Assembly (NCBI RefSeq): GCF_003367315.1
Contig: NZ_CP031415.1
Coordinates: forward strand, 1,982,001-2,046,000
Length of the DNA stretch: 64,000 nucleotides
DNA from: Saccharospirillum mangrovi
GTDB taxonomy: Bacteria; Pseudomonadota; Gammaproteobacteria; Pseudomonadales; Natronospirillaceae
Direction: 5' to 3'
Shown here: in pieces, positions 22,868 through 32,646 of the stretch
Layout of the letters: every line of letters starts with the position of its first letter
How positions within the stretch are numbered: the stretch's first letter is position 1
Notes under the pieces: model-generated
What the model saw: only the letters and a program-made list of their open reading frames with translations
Told to the model about the DNA's origin: nothing
Databases searched by the model: none
Translations under genes and position numbers: made by a program

Positions 22868-24064
22868 TTAAAGCTGCTTCAGGCCACGCGCCAGATCGTC
22901 CTGAATGTCGAGCACATCTTCCAAGCCAACCGCCACACGAATCAGCCCTGGCACAATGCCCGCCGCCAGTTTGTCGGCTTCGCTGACCCGACCGTGAGTG
23001 GTGGTAAAGGGATGCGTGATGGTGGTTTTGGTATCACCCAGGTTGGCAGTGATCGACACAATGCGCGTTGCATCAATCACTTTCCACGCAGCTTCCTGCC
23101 CGCCTTTAACAACGAAACTGACCACACCGCCAAAACCGCTTTGTTGCTGGCGCGCCAATTCGTGTTGCGGATGGCTGGGCAAGCCGAGGTAATGCACGTG
23201 CTCCACCTGCGGCTGGGTGTCGAGCCACTCGGCCAACGCCTGAGCATTGGCACAATGTTGCGCCATGCGCAGCGTCAGCGTCTCCAACCCTTTCAGGAAA
23301 ATCCAGGCGTTGAACGGGCTCATGGTTGGGCCGGCACTGCGCAGGAAGGCGACGATTTCTTTGATGTCATCTTTGCGGCCCACTACGGCACCGCCCAATG
23401 CCCGGCCCTGGCCGTCAATAAACTTGGTTGCCGAATGCACCACCAAATCCGCACCGAGCGACAACGGCTGTTGCAGTGCAGGCGTGCAGAAAACGTTATC
23501 GACCACCAGCTTGGCACCGACGCTGTGCGCGAGCTCAGCCAGAGCACGAATGTCGGCCACTTCCATCAACGGGTTCGATGGCGTTTCGACAAAGATTAAT
23601 TTGGTGTTGTCGGTAATCGCATCGCGCCAGGCACTGAGATCTTTTGGGTCGACGTAACGCGTCGAGACACCAAACTTGCCCAGGTATTTGTTGAACACCA
23701 CGTTGGTGGCGCCAAAGATCGAACGCGACGACACCACTTCGTCGCCGCTTTGCAAAAACGCCATGCAGACGGAAAAAATTGCCGCCATACCGGAACTGGT
23801 GCCGGCACAGGCCTCGCCACCTTCAAGCAACGCCAAACGTTCTTCGAAGGTGCGCACCGTCGGGTTGGTGTAGCGGCTGTAGACGTTGCCTTCGCGCTGA
23901 TCGGCAAAGGTTTCGGCCATGCTGAGGGCATCGTCAAAAACGTAAGACGAGGTCATGTACAGGGCTTCGGCGTGCTCCATTTCCTGGCCGCGTCGCTGGC
24001 CGCCACGTACGGCGCGCGTGGCCGGTCGTGCCTGTTGCAATGCCTGGGTGCGTTCGTCGCTCAT
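22868..24064 (-). CDS. metZ: O-succinylhomoserine sulfhydrylase
   Basis: A 398-residue PLP enzyme that joins O-succinylhomoserine and sulfide to make homocysteine for methionine. It has Y-S-R-Y-T-N-P-T, the G-T-S-S-G-M-A-A turn, V-D-N-V-F-C-T-P and the PLP lysine in SATKFIDGQGR. I-F-G-A-T-N-V-V-F-N-K-Y and the H-S-A-T-K-F-I-D-G-Q-G wording point to MetZ rather than MetB. It sits 34 nt after purF, the arrangement known from pseudomonads, which supports the name. Confidence 0.92.
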   Translation of the reverse strand: MSDERTQALQQARPATRAVRGGQRRGQEMEHAEALYMTSSYVFDDALSMAETFADQREGNVYSRYTNPTVRTFEERLALLEGGEACAGTSSGMAAIFSVCMAFLQSGDEVVSSRSIFGATNVVFNKYLGKFGVSTRYVDPKDLSAWRDAITDNTKLIFVETPSNPLMEVADIRALAELAHSVGAKLVVDNVFCTPALQQPLSLGADLVVHSATKFIDGQGRALGGAVVGRKDDIKEIVAFLRSAGPTMSPFNAWIFLKGLETLTLRMAQHCANAQALAEWLDTQPQVEHVHYLGLPSHPQHELARQQQSGFGGVVSFVVKGGQEAAWKVIDATRIVSITANLGDTKTTITHPFTTTHGRVSEADKLAAGIVPGLIRVAVGLEDVLDIQDDLARGLKQL

Positions 24065-24098
24065 GCCCTGCCCTCGCCTGATTTCCGGTTATGCTGCG

Positions 24099-25619
24099 TC
24101 AGTCGTCATTATGCAGATCGACCAAAGCCGATTCATCGTCTTTCTCGCGTTTTTCGGCTTTGCTGGCGTCGTTACGTGCCGCTTCCAAGGCGCTCAGATA
24201 GGCTGCGTCGATGTCGCCGGTGATGTATTCACCATTGAAGACCGAGCAATCAAACTGGCGCACGCTGGCTTTGTGGGTTTGCACCGCTTCGCGCAGATCG
24301 TCCAGATCCTGATAGATCAATTGGTCGGCGCCGATCAGATCGCGAATTTCTTCGTTGTTGCGACCGTGTGCAATCAGTTCGCTCGCCGCTGGCATGTCGA
24401 TGCCGTAAACGTTCGGGTAGCGCACTTCCGGTGCGGCCGAAGCGAAGTACACCTTGTTGGCACCGGCGTCGCGCGCCATTTCGATGATTTCGTTACAGGT
24501 GGTGCCGCGCACAATGGAATCGTCGACCAGCAACACATTCTTGCCTTTGAATTCCAGGCCGATGGCGTTCAGTTTCTGGCGCACCGATTTCCGCCGTTGC
24601 TGCTGACCGGGCATGATGAAAGTCCGGCCGATGTAGCGGTTTTTCATAAAGCCTTCGCGGAAATCGACACCCAACCGATTAGCCAACTGCAATGCCGAGG
24701 TGCGGCTGGTGTCCGGAATCGGGATGACGACATCGATGTCGTGGTTCGGCCATTCGCGTTCGATCTTGTCGGCCAAGGCATCGCCCATGCGCATGCGCGC
24801 TTTGTAGACTGAAATGCCGTCGATGATCGAATCCGGCCGGGCGAAATACACGAACTCAAAAATGCACGGCACCAACGTCGGGTTCTCTGCGCATTGACGC
24901 AAATGCAGTTCGCCAGCCGAATCGATGTACACCGCTTCGCCGGGTTCGACGTCGCGAATCAGTTTGAAACCAAGAACGTCCAGCGCCACGCTTTCTGATG
25001 CGACCATGTATTCGGTGGTGCCGGCATCGCTGGTGCGTTCGCCAATCACCAACGGGCGGATGCCGTAAGGGTCGCGGAACGCCACCAGGCCGTAACCGGA
25101 AATCATCGCCACGGCGGCATAGGCGCCGCGGCAGCGACGATGCACAGCAGAGACGGCCGAGAAAATATCATCCGCGCCCGGCTGTAATTTGCCCTGCAAT
25201 TGCAGTTCGTGGGCAAAGACGTTGAGCAGCACTTCGGAGTCGGACGTGGTGTTGACGTGGCGTAAGTCAGAGCGGTACAGCGCGGAATTCAATTCGGCCG
25301 AATTGGTCAGGTTGCCGTTGTGCGCCAGCACGATGCCGTAAGGTGAGTTCACATAAAACGGCTGACTTTCAGCAGTACTCGACGAACCCGCCGTCGGATA
25401 CCGCACGTGGCCGATGCCGATGTTGCCGGTCAAGCGTTGCATGTGGCGCGAGCGAAACACGTCGCGCACCAGGCCATTGCTTTTGCGTAAATAGAACCGG
25501 CCTTCGTCTTCGGTGACGATGCCAGCGGCATCCTGACCGCGGTGTTGCAACACCGTCAGCGCGTCATACAGGCGCTGATTTACCGCTGTGTCACTGACAA
25601 TACCGACAATTCCACACAT
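24099..25619 (-). CDS. purF: Amidophosphoribosyltransferase
   Basis: A 506-residue enzyme for the first step of purine synthesis: PRPP plus glutamine to phosphoribosylamine. The start at 25619 gives M-C-G-I-V-G-I-V, placing the glutaminase nucleophile cysteine right after Met. A longer ORF to 25823 lacks this. The Ntn-glutaminase half ends near residue 230, and the phosphoribosyltransferase half has the PRPP loop [18 protein letters not shown]. It follows cvpA by 4 nt and precedes metZ. Confidence 0.97.
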   Translation of the reverse strand: MCGIVGIVSDTAVNQRLYDALTVLQHRGQDAAGIVTEDEGRFYLRKSNGLVRDVFRSRHMQRLTGNIGIGHVRYPTAGSSSTAESQPFYVNSPYGIVLAHNGNLTNSAELNSALYRSDLRHVNTTSDSEVLLNVFAHELQLQGKLQPGADDIFSAVSAVHRRCRGAYAAVAMISGYGLVAFRDPYGIRPLVIGERTSDAGTTEYMVASESVALDVLGFKLIRDVEPGEAVYIDSAGELHLRQCAENPTLVPCIFEFVYFARPDSIIDGISVYKARMRMGDALADKIEREWPNHDIDVVIPIPDTSRTSALQLANRLGVDFREGFMKNRYIGRTFIMPGQQQRRKSVRQKLNAIGLEFKGKNVLLVDDSIVRGTTCNEIIEMARDAGANKVYFASAAPEVRYPNVYGIDMPAASELIAHGRNNEEIRDLIGADQLIYQDLDDLREAVQTHKASVRQFDCSVFNGEYITGDIDAAYLSALEAARNDASKAEKREKDDESALVDLHNDD

Positions 25620-25623
25620 GCTT

Positions 25624-26118
25624 TTACGCGCCTCCGCCGACGGAAAGAATGGCGTCCGATGCCTTGTTGATGTATTCGCCGGTCCATTTGATAACCGGTT
25701 CGAAATAAGGAACCAGCACTGACTCCTGCCAGAACTGATCCAACGCAAACAGACGTCCCAGTGCCAAAACAGCCACCACGATGACCAGTCCGCGCAGCAA
25801 ACCAAAGACCACACCCAAGACACGATCGGTGCCGGTCAAACCGGTCAGGCGAACAAATTCACCCAGTAAATGGTTGATCAAAGCGCCAACTACAAGGGTG
25901 GCAATAAATAAAACCACAAAAGCTACGGTGTAACGCCAGGCGGGTGATTCGATCAAAGTGCCGAGTAACACAGCGAGTTTGTCGCTGAACAAGCGGGCGA
26001 TGACCAGGGCAATGATCCAGGTCGCCAGCGACAAAGCTTCGCGGGTAAAACCGCGCTTGATGCTGATCAGAGAGGAAACTAGCAGGATGAGCAGAATGAT
26101 CCAGTCGATGGCGATCAT
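25624..26118 (-). CDS. cvpA: CvpA family membrane protein
   Basis: A 164-residue protein with four hydrophobic segments at about residues 4-20, 28-45, 65-88 and 100-125. [12 protein letters not shown] and the [12 protein letters not shown] segment match CvpA, named for colicin V production and linked to purF in many proteobacteria. Molecular function is unsettled. It lies just before purF. Confidence 0.92.
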   Translation of the reverse strand: MIAIDWIILLILLVSSLISIKRGFTREALSLATWIIALVIARLFSDKLAVLLGTLIESPAWRYTVAFVVLFIATLVVGALINHLLGEFVRLTGLTGTDRVLGVVFGLLRGLVIVVAVLALGRLFALDQFWQESVLVPYFEPVIKWTGEYINKASDAILSVGGGA

Positions 26119-26217
26119 AGAAGACGATGCAGTGGCCCGGTTGAAGAAGCGCGCATTCTACCAGAGCGCCCGCGGCCTTGTCCCGGCCACAAACGCCTTG
26201 TTTCATCGACCATTTGG

Positions 26218-26820
26218 TCAGGGTTCGTAGCGAACGACCAAGCCTTGCAGCGCGACTTTTTCCTTGATGTCGCTTTTCAATGCCTGCACCGCATCCATGT
26301 CGGTTTCCGGACCAACCAATACCTGAGTGAACAGACTGCCGTCGGACAAAATGACTTCATTAACGTAGGTGGTGAATCCCGCTTCGCGCAGTTGATCGCG
26401 CAGGGCAGCGGCTTTGGCGCTGTCGCGGAAACTGGCAACCTGCACACTCCAGGCACGTTCGCCGGCGGCAACGGCGGCGCGTTGTTCGGGGGATGCAGTG
26501 GGCGTGGGCGTCGCTGCGGTGACGGGCGTTTGCGGTTCTGGTGTCGCCGCAACGGGTTGCTGCGGCTGCGTTTCCACTACCGAGACCACCGGCGCCGGCG
26601 GTGTTTGTGGCAGCGTATCCGTGGTTGATTCCGGATTAACTGGTTCGATGTTCAGGTGAGACAGATCGGGACGTTTGGGCTTTGGCGGAATCTGAGTGAT
26701 TTTTTCCGGCAGGCGACCTTCGCCGTCCAGCACCACCGGCGCAATCAGAAAAATCAAAGCCAGGATTACCAGACCGCCCACCAGGCGCTGCTGAATGCGA
26801 ACGTCCAACCTCAACCCCAC
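26218..26820 (-). CDS. dedD: SPOR domain protein, DedD-like
   Basis: A 200-residue inner-membrane protein: short cytoplasmic N-terminus, one membrane helix at about residues 14-31 (L-V-G-G-L-V-I-L-A-L-I-F-L-I-A-P), a long Pro/Thr/Gln-rich linker over about 45-120, and a C-terminal SPOR domain over about 122-198 (W-S-V-Q-V-A-S-F through L-V-V-R-Y-E-P). SPOR domains bind denuded peptidoglycan at the division septum. folC just upstream and cvpA just downstream is the usual dedD context. Its start overlaps the folC end by about 10 nt. Confidence 0.9.
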   Translation of the reverse strand: MGLRLDVRIQQRLVGGLVILALIFLIAPVVLDGEGRLPEKITQIPPKPKRPDLSHLNIEPVNPESTTDTLPQTPPAPVVSVVETQPQQPVAATPEPQTPVTAATPTPTASPEQRAAVAAGERAWSVQVASFRDSAKAAALRDQLREAGFTTYVNEVILSDGSLFTQVLVGPETDMDAVQALKSDIKEKVALQGLVVRYEP

Positions 26821-28070
26821 TCAGGTTCAAAAGCGGCCAACGCTTCCAGCGCTTCGGCCACTGTGTAAAAGGAACCGCAAACCAGAACCGGCCGACCGGC
26901 CGGATCGTCGAGTGCCGCTTCCAGCGCGGCAGCGACCGAATGATAGCACTGGCCCACCGCGGCTGTCGCCCGGCCGGCCAGCGTCTCGGCCGACAAACCG
27001 CGCGGTACAGCCAGACCCGCGAGATACCAACCACCAACGATGGGGTTCAACGCCTGAGTCACGCTTTCGACGTCTTTATCAGCCAGCATGCCAAACACCA
27101 CCGACCAACGCTCATGACCCAGTCGTTGCGCCAGATAACGAGCGGCATGCGGGTTGTGGCCAACGTCTAACACCACGCGACGACCGGCAACGGTCAGCGT
27201 TTGCATGCGACCGGGTATCGACACCTGATTGACGGCGCGTTCGGCGTCGGCGGGCGACACTTCAAACGGCGATAACGCAAACGCCTGCAACGCCGCTGCC
27301 TGGTTGGCCCGGGGCACGGTAGCTCGTAAGCGACCTTCCGGCAGTCGGCTGCCGCGCCACCACAGGCCGGTATCATCCGCGCCATGTTCCGCACCGAAGG
27401 GGAAAAGCTGTGCGCCCACTGCCTTGGCCGTTTCCTGTACCGACATTGGCAGCTCGGCTGAACCAAGCACCGCCGGTTGGCCGGCACGAAACACCCCGGC
27501 TTTTTCACGGCCAATCTGTTCCAGATCGTCACCGAGGAAGGCTTGATGATCACGATCAACCGTAGTCAACACGCTGATATCGGCATCGACCAGATTGACC
27601 GCATCGAGCCGCCCTCCGAGCCCAATCTCCAATACCCAGACGTCCAGGTCTGCGTCGTTGAACAACACGAAGGCGGCCAGGGTGGTGAATTCGAAATAGG
27701 TCAGGCTGACATCGCCACGCGCGGCTTCGACCTGCTCAAAGGCACGAATCAGATCATCATCGGACGCCATGTCCTGGTTAATGACGACGCGTTCGTTGAA
27801 GCGATGCAAATGCGGCGAGGTATAGAGACCAACACTGAGACCCGCTACCCGCGACAATTGATGCAAGGTCGCACAGGTGGAGCCTTTGCCGTTGGTACCG
27901 GCGACGGTGAAGACGAAGGGGCGGTTGCGCTCGTCGCGACTCAGCGGCAGGTTAAGCCGGTCCGCGACGAGGCGGACACGGTCCAGACCCATGTCGATGG
28001 TCTGGCCGTGCAGGTGCTCAAGGTAGTCGAGCCAGGTAAATAGGCTGGCGCCCTCAGGCGGCTTTGGCAT
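26811..28070 (-). CDS. folC: Bifunctional dihydrofolate synthase/folylpolyglutamate synthase
   Basis: A 419-residue Mur-ligase-like enzyme that adds glutamate to dihydropteroate and to folates. The ATP loop is [12 protein letters not shown] near residues 53-64. W-L-D-Y-L-E-H-L-H near the N-terminus, [11 protein letters not shown] and the linker [12 protein letters not shown] are standard FolC signatures. It overlaps the accD end by 17 nt and the dedD start by 10 nt, so the genes are co-transcribed. Confidence 0.95.
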   Translation of the reverse strand: MPKPPEGASLFTWLDYLEHLHGQTIDMGLDRVRLVADRLNLPLSRDERNRPFVFTVAGTNGKGSTCATLHQLSRVAGLSVGLYTSPHLHRFNERVVINQDMASDDDLIRAFEQVEAARGDVSLTYFEFTTLAAFVLFNDADLDVWVLEIGLGGRLDAVNLVDADISVLTTVDRDHQAFLGDDLEQIGREKAGVFRAGQPAVLGSAELPMSVQETAKAVGAQLFPFGAEHGADDTGLWWRGSRLPEGRLRATVPRANQAAALQAFALSPFEVSPADAERAVNQVSIPGRMQTLTVAGRRVVLDVGHNPHAARYLAQRLGHERWSVVFGMLADKDVESVTQALNPIVGGWYLAGLAVPRGLSAETLAGRATAAVGQCYHSVAAALEAALDDPAGRPVLVCGSFYTVAEALEALAAFEPEWG

Positions 28071-28926
28071 GGGTCAGCATACGCAACAACCGGGCGATGC
28101 GTTCGCGCATTTCATGACGATGCAGGATGAGATCGATCGCGCCTTTGTCCATCAGGAACTCGGAGCGCTGGAAACCTTCCGGCAACTGCTCGCGCACGGT
28201 CTGCTCAATCACACGCGGGCCGGCAAAACCGATCAGCGCATTCGGTTCGGCAATGTTGACGTCGCCCAGCAACGCCAAAGATGCCGACACCCCGCCAAAA
28301 CACGGATCCAGCATGACCGATACATAAGGCACGCCGTCTTCGTGCAGTTTCTCAATCGCCGCTGAGGTTTTCGCCATTTGCATCAGCGAGAACAGCGCCT
28401 CCTGCATGCGGGCACCACCGGAGGTAGCGAAGCAGATGAAGGGGATTTTTTCGTCGCGGGCCGCTTGCGCTGCCTGCACGAATTTCTCACCGACCACCGA
28501 ACCCATGGAGCCGCCCATGAAGTTGAAGTCGAACGCGGCAACGACCACCGGCAAACCTTCCACGGTGCCTTTGACGGTAATCAGAGCGTCGTTCTCACCG
28601 GTGCTTTTCTGTGCGCCGGCCAGGCGGTCTTTGTAGCGTTTACCGTCTTTGAACTTCAGGCGATCCACCGGTTTGACGTTAGCCGCCAGTTCCATGCGGC
28701 CGTTTTCATCCAGGAACAAATCAATACGGCGACGGGCACCAATGCGCATGTGGTGTTCACACTTGGGGCACACGTCCTGATTGCGTTCCAACTCCGGCCG
28801 ATACAACACAGCGCCACACTTGGGGCACTTCTTCCACAGCCCTTCCGGGATATTGGATTTAGCGTTCGGACCTGATGAAGACGAACGAATCAAAGACGGA
28901 ACAATTTTATCCAGCCAGCTGCTCAT
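28054..28926 (-). CDS. accD: Acetyl-CoA carboxylase carboxyltransferase subunit beta
   Basis: A 290-residue subunit of the enzyme that makes malonyl-CoA. The four zinc-binding cysteines are in W-x-K-C-P-K-C-G and D-V-C-P-K-C-E-H near residues 31-57. The carboxyltransferase core shows [14 protein letters not shown] and the crotonase-like [10 protein letters not shown]. It lies 33 nt after trpA on the same strand and overlaps folC. Confidence 0.96.
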   Translation of the reverse strand: MSSWLDKIVPSLIRSSSSGPNAKSNIPEGLWKKCPKCGAVLYRPELERNQDVCPKCEHHMRIGARRRIDLFLDENGRMELAANVKPVDRLKFKDGKRYKDRLAGAQKSTGENDALITVKGTVEGLPVVVAAFDFNFMGGSMGSVVGEKFVQAAQAARDEKIPFICFATSGGARMQEALFSLMQMAKTSAAIEKLHEDGVPYVSVMLDPCFGGVSASLALLGDVNIAEPNALIGFAGPRVIEQTVREQLPEGFQRSEFLMDKGAIDLILHRHEMRERIARLLRMLTHAKAA

Positions 28927-28959
28927 GCTTGCCTCTTCCTCAAATGCTCAATGATCTCA

Positions 28960-29769
28960 TTATGGGCGATCCATGGCGGAACGCATATCACCCAGCAACT
29001 GAGACACTTGTGAAGAAATTTCATCGGCACCCTTCGATTGCTGCGCTTCAACGATGCGAACCAACGCAGAACCGACGATGACACCGCTCGCTACTTTGGC
29101 GACACGCGCGGCGGTTTCGCCATCGCTGATGCCGAAGCCGACGCATATTGGCAAATCGGTGTGCTGACGCATCCAGTCGAGCTTCTGTTCCACTTCTTCG
29201 ACATTCAACGTTTTGGCGCCGGTGATGCCTTTCAGTGACACGTAATAAATCCAGCCGGTGGCTCGCTCGACAATGGCATTGAACCGCTCGTGCGTGGTGG
29301 TTGGCGTGACCAGATAGATCAAATCCAGACCAGCCGCCTTGGCAAGCGGCACCAGGCCTCCGCCTTCCTCCGGCGGCATGTCGACCATCAAGAGGCCATC
29401 GACACCGGCTTCGGCGGCAAGGCCGACAAAGGCTTCGTAACCCATCCATTCGACCGGGTTCAAATAGCCCATTAACACCACTGGCGTCTCGCTGTTGGTA
29501 CGCCGGAACTCAGTGACAATCTGCAAGGTTTTACGCAGCGTCATGCCGTTTCCCAGTGCGCGTTCGTTCGCCAACTGGATAGCAGGGCCATCGGCCATCG
29601 GGTCGGAAAACGGCATGCCCAGTTCAATAACATCGGCACCCGCTTCGACCAGGGCGTGCATCAGCGGTAGCGTGACGTCCGGGCGCGGGTCGCCGGCGGT
29701 AACAAAGGGAATCAGGGCCTTGCGGCCCTGGCTGTTCAGTCGATCGAAGGTAGCGGCAATGCGACTCAT
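28960..29769 (-). CDS. trpA: Tryptophan synthase subunit alpha
   Basis: A 269-residue TIM barrel that cleaves indole-3-glycerol phosphate to indole. Catalytic Glu is in D-V-I-E-L-G-M-P-F-S-D-P and Asp in L-M-V-D-M-P-P-E-E. The phosphate site reads V-G-F-G-I-S-D and G-V-I-V-G-S-A-L-V. The start at 29769 follows GGAG and leaves F-D-R-L-N at the normal position; an ATG at 29829 was rejected. It lies 10 nt after trpB, its partner subunit. Confidence 0.97.
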   Translation of the reverse strand: MSRIAATFDRLNSQGRKALIPFVTAGDPRPDVTLPLMHALVEAGADVIELGMPFSDPMADGPAIQLANERALGNGMTLRKTLQIVTEFRRTNSETPVVLMGYLNPVEWMGYEAFVGLAAEAGVDGLLMVDMPPEEGGGLVPLAKAAGLDLIYLVTPTTTHERFNAIVERATGWIYYVSLKGITGAKTLNVEEVEQKLDWMRQHTDLPICVGFGISDGETAARVAKVASGVIVGSALVRIVEAQQSKGADEISSQVSQLLGDMRSAMDRP

Positions 29770-29779
29770 GGCAGTCTCC

Positions 29780-31003
29780 TCAGATCGACAGGCCGTCAAG
29801 GGCGGCCACGGTGTGTACGTCTTTATCACCGCGACCAGAAAGGTTCACGATGATGCGTTTGCCTTTGCCCAGCTCGACCGCCAGCTTCTTGGCATAAGCC
29901 ACGGCATGCGACGATTCCAGCGCCGGCATAATACCTTCGGTACGCGTCAGCTCGCGGAAGGCATCCAGCGCTTCGTCGTCAGTAGCGGCGACGTACTGCG
30001 CCCGGCCGCTGTCTTTCAACCAGGCGTGCTCGGGGCCAACGCCCGGATAATCCAAGCCTGCTGACACCGAATGCGTGCCCATAATCTGGCCGTCGTCGTC
30101 CGCCATGATGTAGGTGCGGTTGCCGTGCAGTACGCCCGGGCGACCTTTGCTCAACGGTGCGGCATGTTCGTTGCCCGACAAACCACGACCGCCGGCTTCG
30201 ACGCCATACATGGCGACGCCTTTATCATTGAGAAATTCCCAGAACAGACCGATGGCATTCGAACCACCACCGACACAGGCAACCAGCGCATCCGGCAAGG
30301 CACCGGCCTGTTCCTGAATCTGACGGCGCGCTTCGCGACCGATGATTGAGTTGAAATCGCGCACCAGGGTCGGGTACGGGTGCGGCCCGGCCACGGTGCC
30401 GATGATGTAGTAGGTGTTGTCGACGTTGGTGACCCAATCGCGCATGGCTTCATTCATGGCGTCTTTCAGCGTCTGGGTGCCGGAGGTGACCGGAATGACC
30501 GTCGCGCCCAGCATGCGCATGCGATAGACATTCAGCTTTTGCCGCTCGACGTCTTCAGCGCCCATATACACCACGCACTCCAGGCCCAGACGGGCAGCGA
30601 CGGTTGCCGTCGCCACGCCGTGCTGACCGGCGCCGGTTTCGGCAATGACGCGCGGCTTGCCGCTGTATTTGGCGAGCAGCGCCTGGCCGATGGTGTTGTT
30701 CACCTTGTGCGCGCCGGTGTGGTTCAAATCCTCACGCTTGAGGTAGATGTCCGCCCCGCCCCATTTCTGAGTCAACCGTTCGGCGAAATACAGCGGCGAT
30801 GGCCGGCCAACGTAATGCGCCAGGTCTTTATCGAACTCGGCGCGAAAATCGGGATCGTCCTTCAGCTTGGTGTACATGGCGGACAGTTCGTCCAGCGCAT
30901 CCATCAAAGTTTCGGAGGCAAACCGGCCACCGTAAGGGCCAAAATGACCGGTGGCATCCGGGTAGGTGTGGTAGTCGGTTACGTTATCTTGTTGATTGCT
31001 CAT
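29780..31003 (-). CDS. trpB: Tryptophan synthase subunit beta
   Basis: A 407-residue PLP enzyme that condenses indole with serine. The PLP lysine is K100 in [13 protein letters not shown]. The phosphate-binding loop is [10 protein letters not shown], and [12 protein letters not shown] is the substrate-carboxylate loop. The ATG overlaps the trpF stop by 4 nt, so trpFBA form one unit. Confidence 0.98.
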   Translation of the reverse strand: MSNQQDNVTDYHTYPDATGHFGPYGGRFASETLMDALDELSAMYTKLKDDPDFRAEFDKDLAHYVGRPSPLYFAERLTQKWGGADIYLKREDLNHTGAHKVNNTIGQALLAKYSGKPRVIAETGAGQHGVATATVAARLGLECVVYMGAEDVERQKLNVYRMRMLGATVIPVTSGTQTLKDAMNEAMRDWVTNVDNTYYIIGTVAGPHPYPTLVRDFNSIIGREARRQIQEQAGALPDALVACVGGGSNAIGLFWEFLNDKGVAMYGVEAGGRGLSGNEHAAPLSKGRPGVLHGNRTYIMADDDGQIMGTHSVSAGLDYPGVGPEHAWLKDSGRAQYVAATDDEALDAFRELTRTEGIMPALESSHAVAYAKKLAVELGKGKRIIVNLSGRGDKDVHTVAALDGLSI

Positions 31004-31638
31004 GCGATGTCTCTTTGCGAATCGGCCAGGCGCACCTGGCGGACAAAATCGGTCATTTTCTCGGCGGACTTAATGCCCTTACTGGCTTCGATGCCACCAC
31101 TGACATCGACACCCAGCGGCTGCACCTGTCGCACCGCTTCGGCGACGTTGGCCGGGGTCAAACCACCGGCCAGAATGATGCGGCTTCGCCATCGCTCGGG
31201 AATCAGATTCCAATTAAACGTTTCACCAGTGCCGCCCGGTTCGCCCGCTTTGTAGGCATCGAGCAACAAAGAGTTGGCGGCGCTGTAGGTATCGAGGTCG
31301 GTCGCCAGTTGGTCGGCGTCACGCACGCGCAGGGCTTTCATCCAGGGGCGACCAAAGGCGGCGCAAAATTCTGGCGGCTCTTCGCCGTGAAACTGCAGCA
31401 CATCGAGTTGTACTTCCGCCAAAACGGATTCCACTTCGTCGATGGTTGGATTCACAAACAGGCCTACGCGGGTGCAGAACGCACCGGCGGCGGCGGCCAG
31501 CGGAGCGGCATTGGCGGCAGAAATGGCACGGGGGCTGGGCGGATAAAATACCAGACCGATGGCGTCGGCGCCGAGCCGGTCCGCCAGGACGACCTCGTCG
31601 ATCTGTTTCAGGCCACAAAGTTTGATACGCGTGCGCAT
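31000..31638 (-). CDS. trpF: Phosphoribosylanthranilate isomerase
   Basis: A 212-residue TIM-barrel enzyme of tryptophan synthesis. The N-terminus [12 protein letters not shown] holds the catalytic Cys, and [13 protein letters not shown] and the C-terminal G-V-D-V-S-G-G-I-E are family marks. The catalytic Asp lies near L-L-L-D-A-Y-K. The longer ORF to 31695 was trimmed to the ATG at 31638 where the fold begins. truA precedes it by about 70 nt and trpB overlaps its end. Confidence 0.95.
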   Translation of the reverse strand: MRTRIKLCGLKQIDEVVLADRLGADAIGLVFYPPSPRAISAANAAPLAAAAGAFCTRVGLFVNPTIDEVESVLAEVQLDVLQFHGEEPPEFCAAFGRPWMKALRVRDADQLATDLDTYSAANSLLLDAYKAGEPGGTGETFNWNLIPERWRSRIILAGGLTPANVAEAVRQVQPLGVDVSGGIEASKGIKSAEKMTDFVRQVRLADSQRDIA

Positions 31639-31707
31639 AGGAAATCCGCCCTCAGGGCCGTTCAGTGTAACAAAGCCCCTGTGACGCCCCAACATGAAAT
31701 CGCCATT

Positions 31708-32553
31708 TTAGACAGGGTCCAGCCCAGGAAATCCATCCAGAAAAGCGGGGCCGGCGTCACGCTGAGGTAAGTCATCGCGATCATAATTGGCGCGCACAAA
31801 ATACAGGCCGGCGCCGGGCGCGGTCACGCCGCCCTGGTTGCGGTCGCGCGTTTCCAAAACGTCACGCGCCCACTCCACCGGTTGGTCGCCACGGCCGATG
31901 GCCAACAAGACCCCCATGATGTTGCGCACCATGTGATGCAAAAAACCATTGGCCCGCGCCTGCAAAACGATCAATCGCCCTTGCTGCACCAGCGTCAATT
32001 CACGCACTTCTTTTACCGGCGACTTGGCCTGACATTCGGCCGCGCGAAAGGCAGAAAAATCGTGTTCGCCAATTAAAAATTGCGCCGCTTGCTGCATGCG
32101 TTTCAGATTCAGCGGCATACGCTCCCAGGTCATGCCGTCGCGCAGAATGCCGGCTGGAATGGGCGCGTTGTAAACGACAAACCGATAAGCCCGTTCACGC
32201 GCTGCAAAGCGAGCGTGAAAGGTGGTGTCGACGATTTTGGCCCATTGCACGCTGATGTCGCGCGGCAAACGGGTGTTGGTGCCGACGGTCCAGCCATATT
32301 CCTTGCGCACGCTGTGAGTATCGAAATGAATCACCTGATTGCTGGCGTGCACACCGGCATCGGTGCGGCCGGCGACGATCAAATCCACCGGATGATTGGC
32401 AACACTGGAAATGGCCTCGGTCAACGCGCCCTGCACGGTTGGCAAATTGGATTTCTGAATCTGCCAGCCGTAGTAATCGGTACCGCGATATTCCACACCC
32501 ATGGCGATGCGAAATCGGTGTTCGTCGTTTTGAAAAGGAAAAATCTCAGTCAT
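31708..32553 (-). CDS. truA: tRNA pseudouridine(38-40) synthase
   Basis: A 281-residue enzyme that isomerises uridines 38-40 in the tRNA anticodon arm. The catalytic Asp is in VAGRTDAGVHASNQ. F-R-A-A-E-C-Q-A-K-S and the F-L-H-H-M-V-R-N-I-M-G-V-L motif are the other family signatures. The ATG at 32553 was chosen because the upstream ORF crosses the fimV terminator. truA-trpF order is conserved in pseudomonads. Confidence 0.95.
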   Translation of the reverse strand: MTEIFPFQNDEHRFRIAMGVEYRGTDYYGWQIQKSNLPTVQGALTEAISSVANHPVDLIVAGRTDAGVHASNQVIHFDTHSVRKEYGWTVGTNTRLPRDISVQWAKIVDTTFHARFAARERAYRFVVYNAPIPAGILRDGMTWERMPLNLKRMQQAAQFLIGEHDFSAFRAAECQAKSPVKEVRELTLVQQGRLIVLQARANGFLHHMVRNIMGVLLAIGRGDQPVEWARDVLETRDRNQGGVTAPGAGLYFVRANYDRDDLPQRDAGPAFLDGFPGLDPV

Positions 32554-32593
32554 GCACACTCCGACCCGCCTTAACTCAGAGGGTCTGTTCAAA

Positions 32594-32620
32594 CAAAAAC
32601 GCCGCTCCAAAGAGCGGCGC
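32594..32620 (-). terminator. Rho-independent terminator of fimV
   Basis: On the minus strand GCCGCTC-TTTG-GAGCGGC is followed by a T-rich run (GTTTTTG). It lies 27 nt after the fimV stop and before truA. Confidence 0.8.
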
Positions 32621-32646
32621 ATTCTAGCGGAATCAGCCAGCCGGGT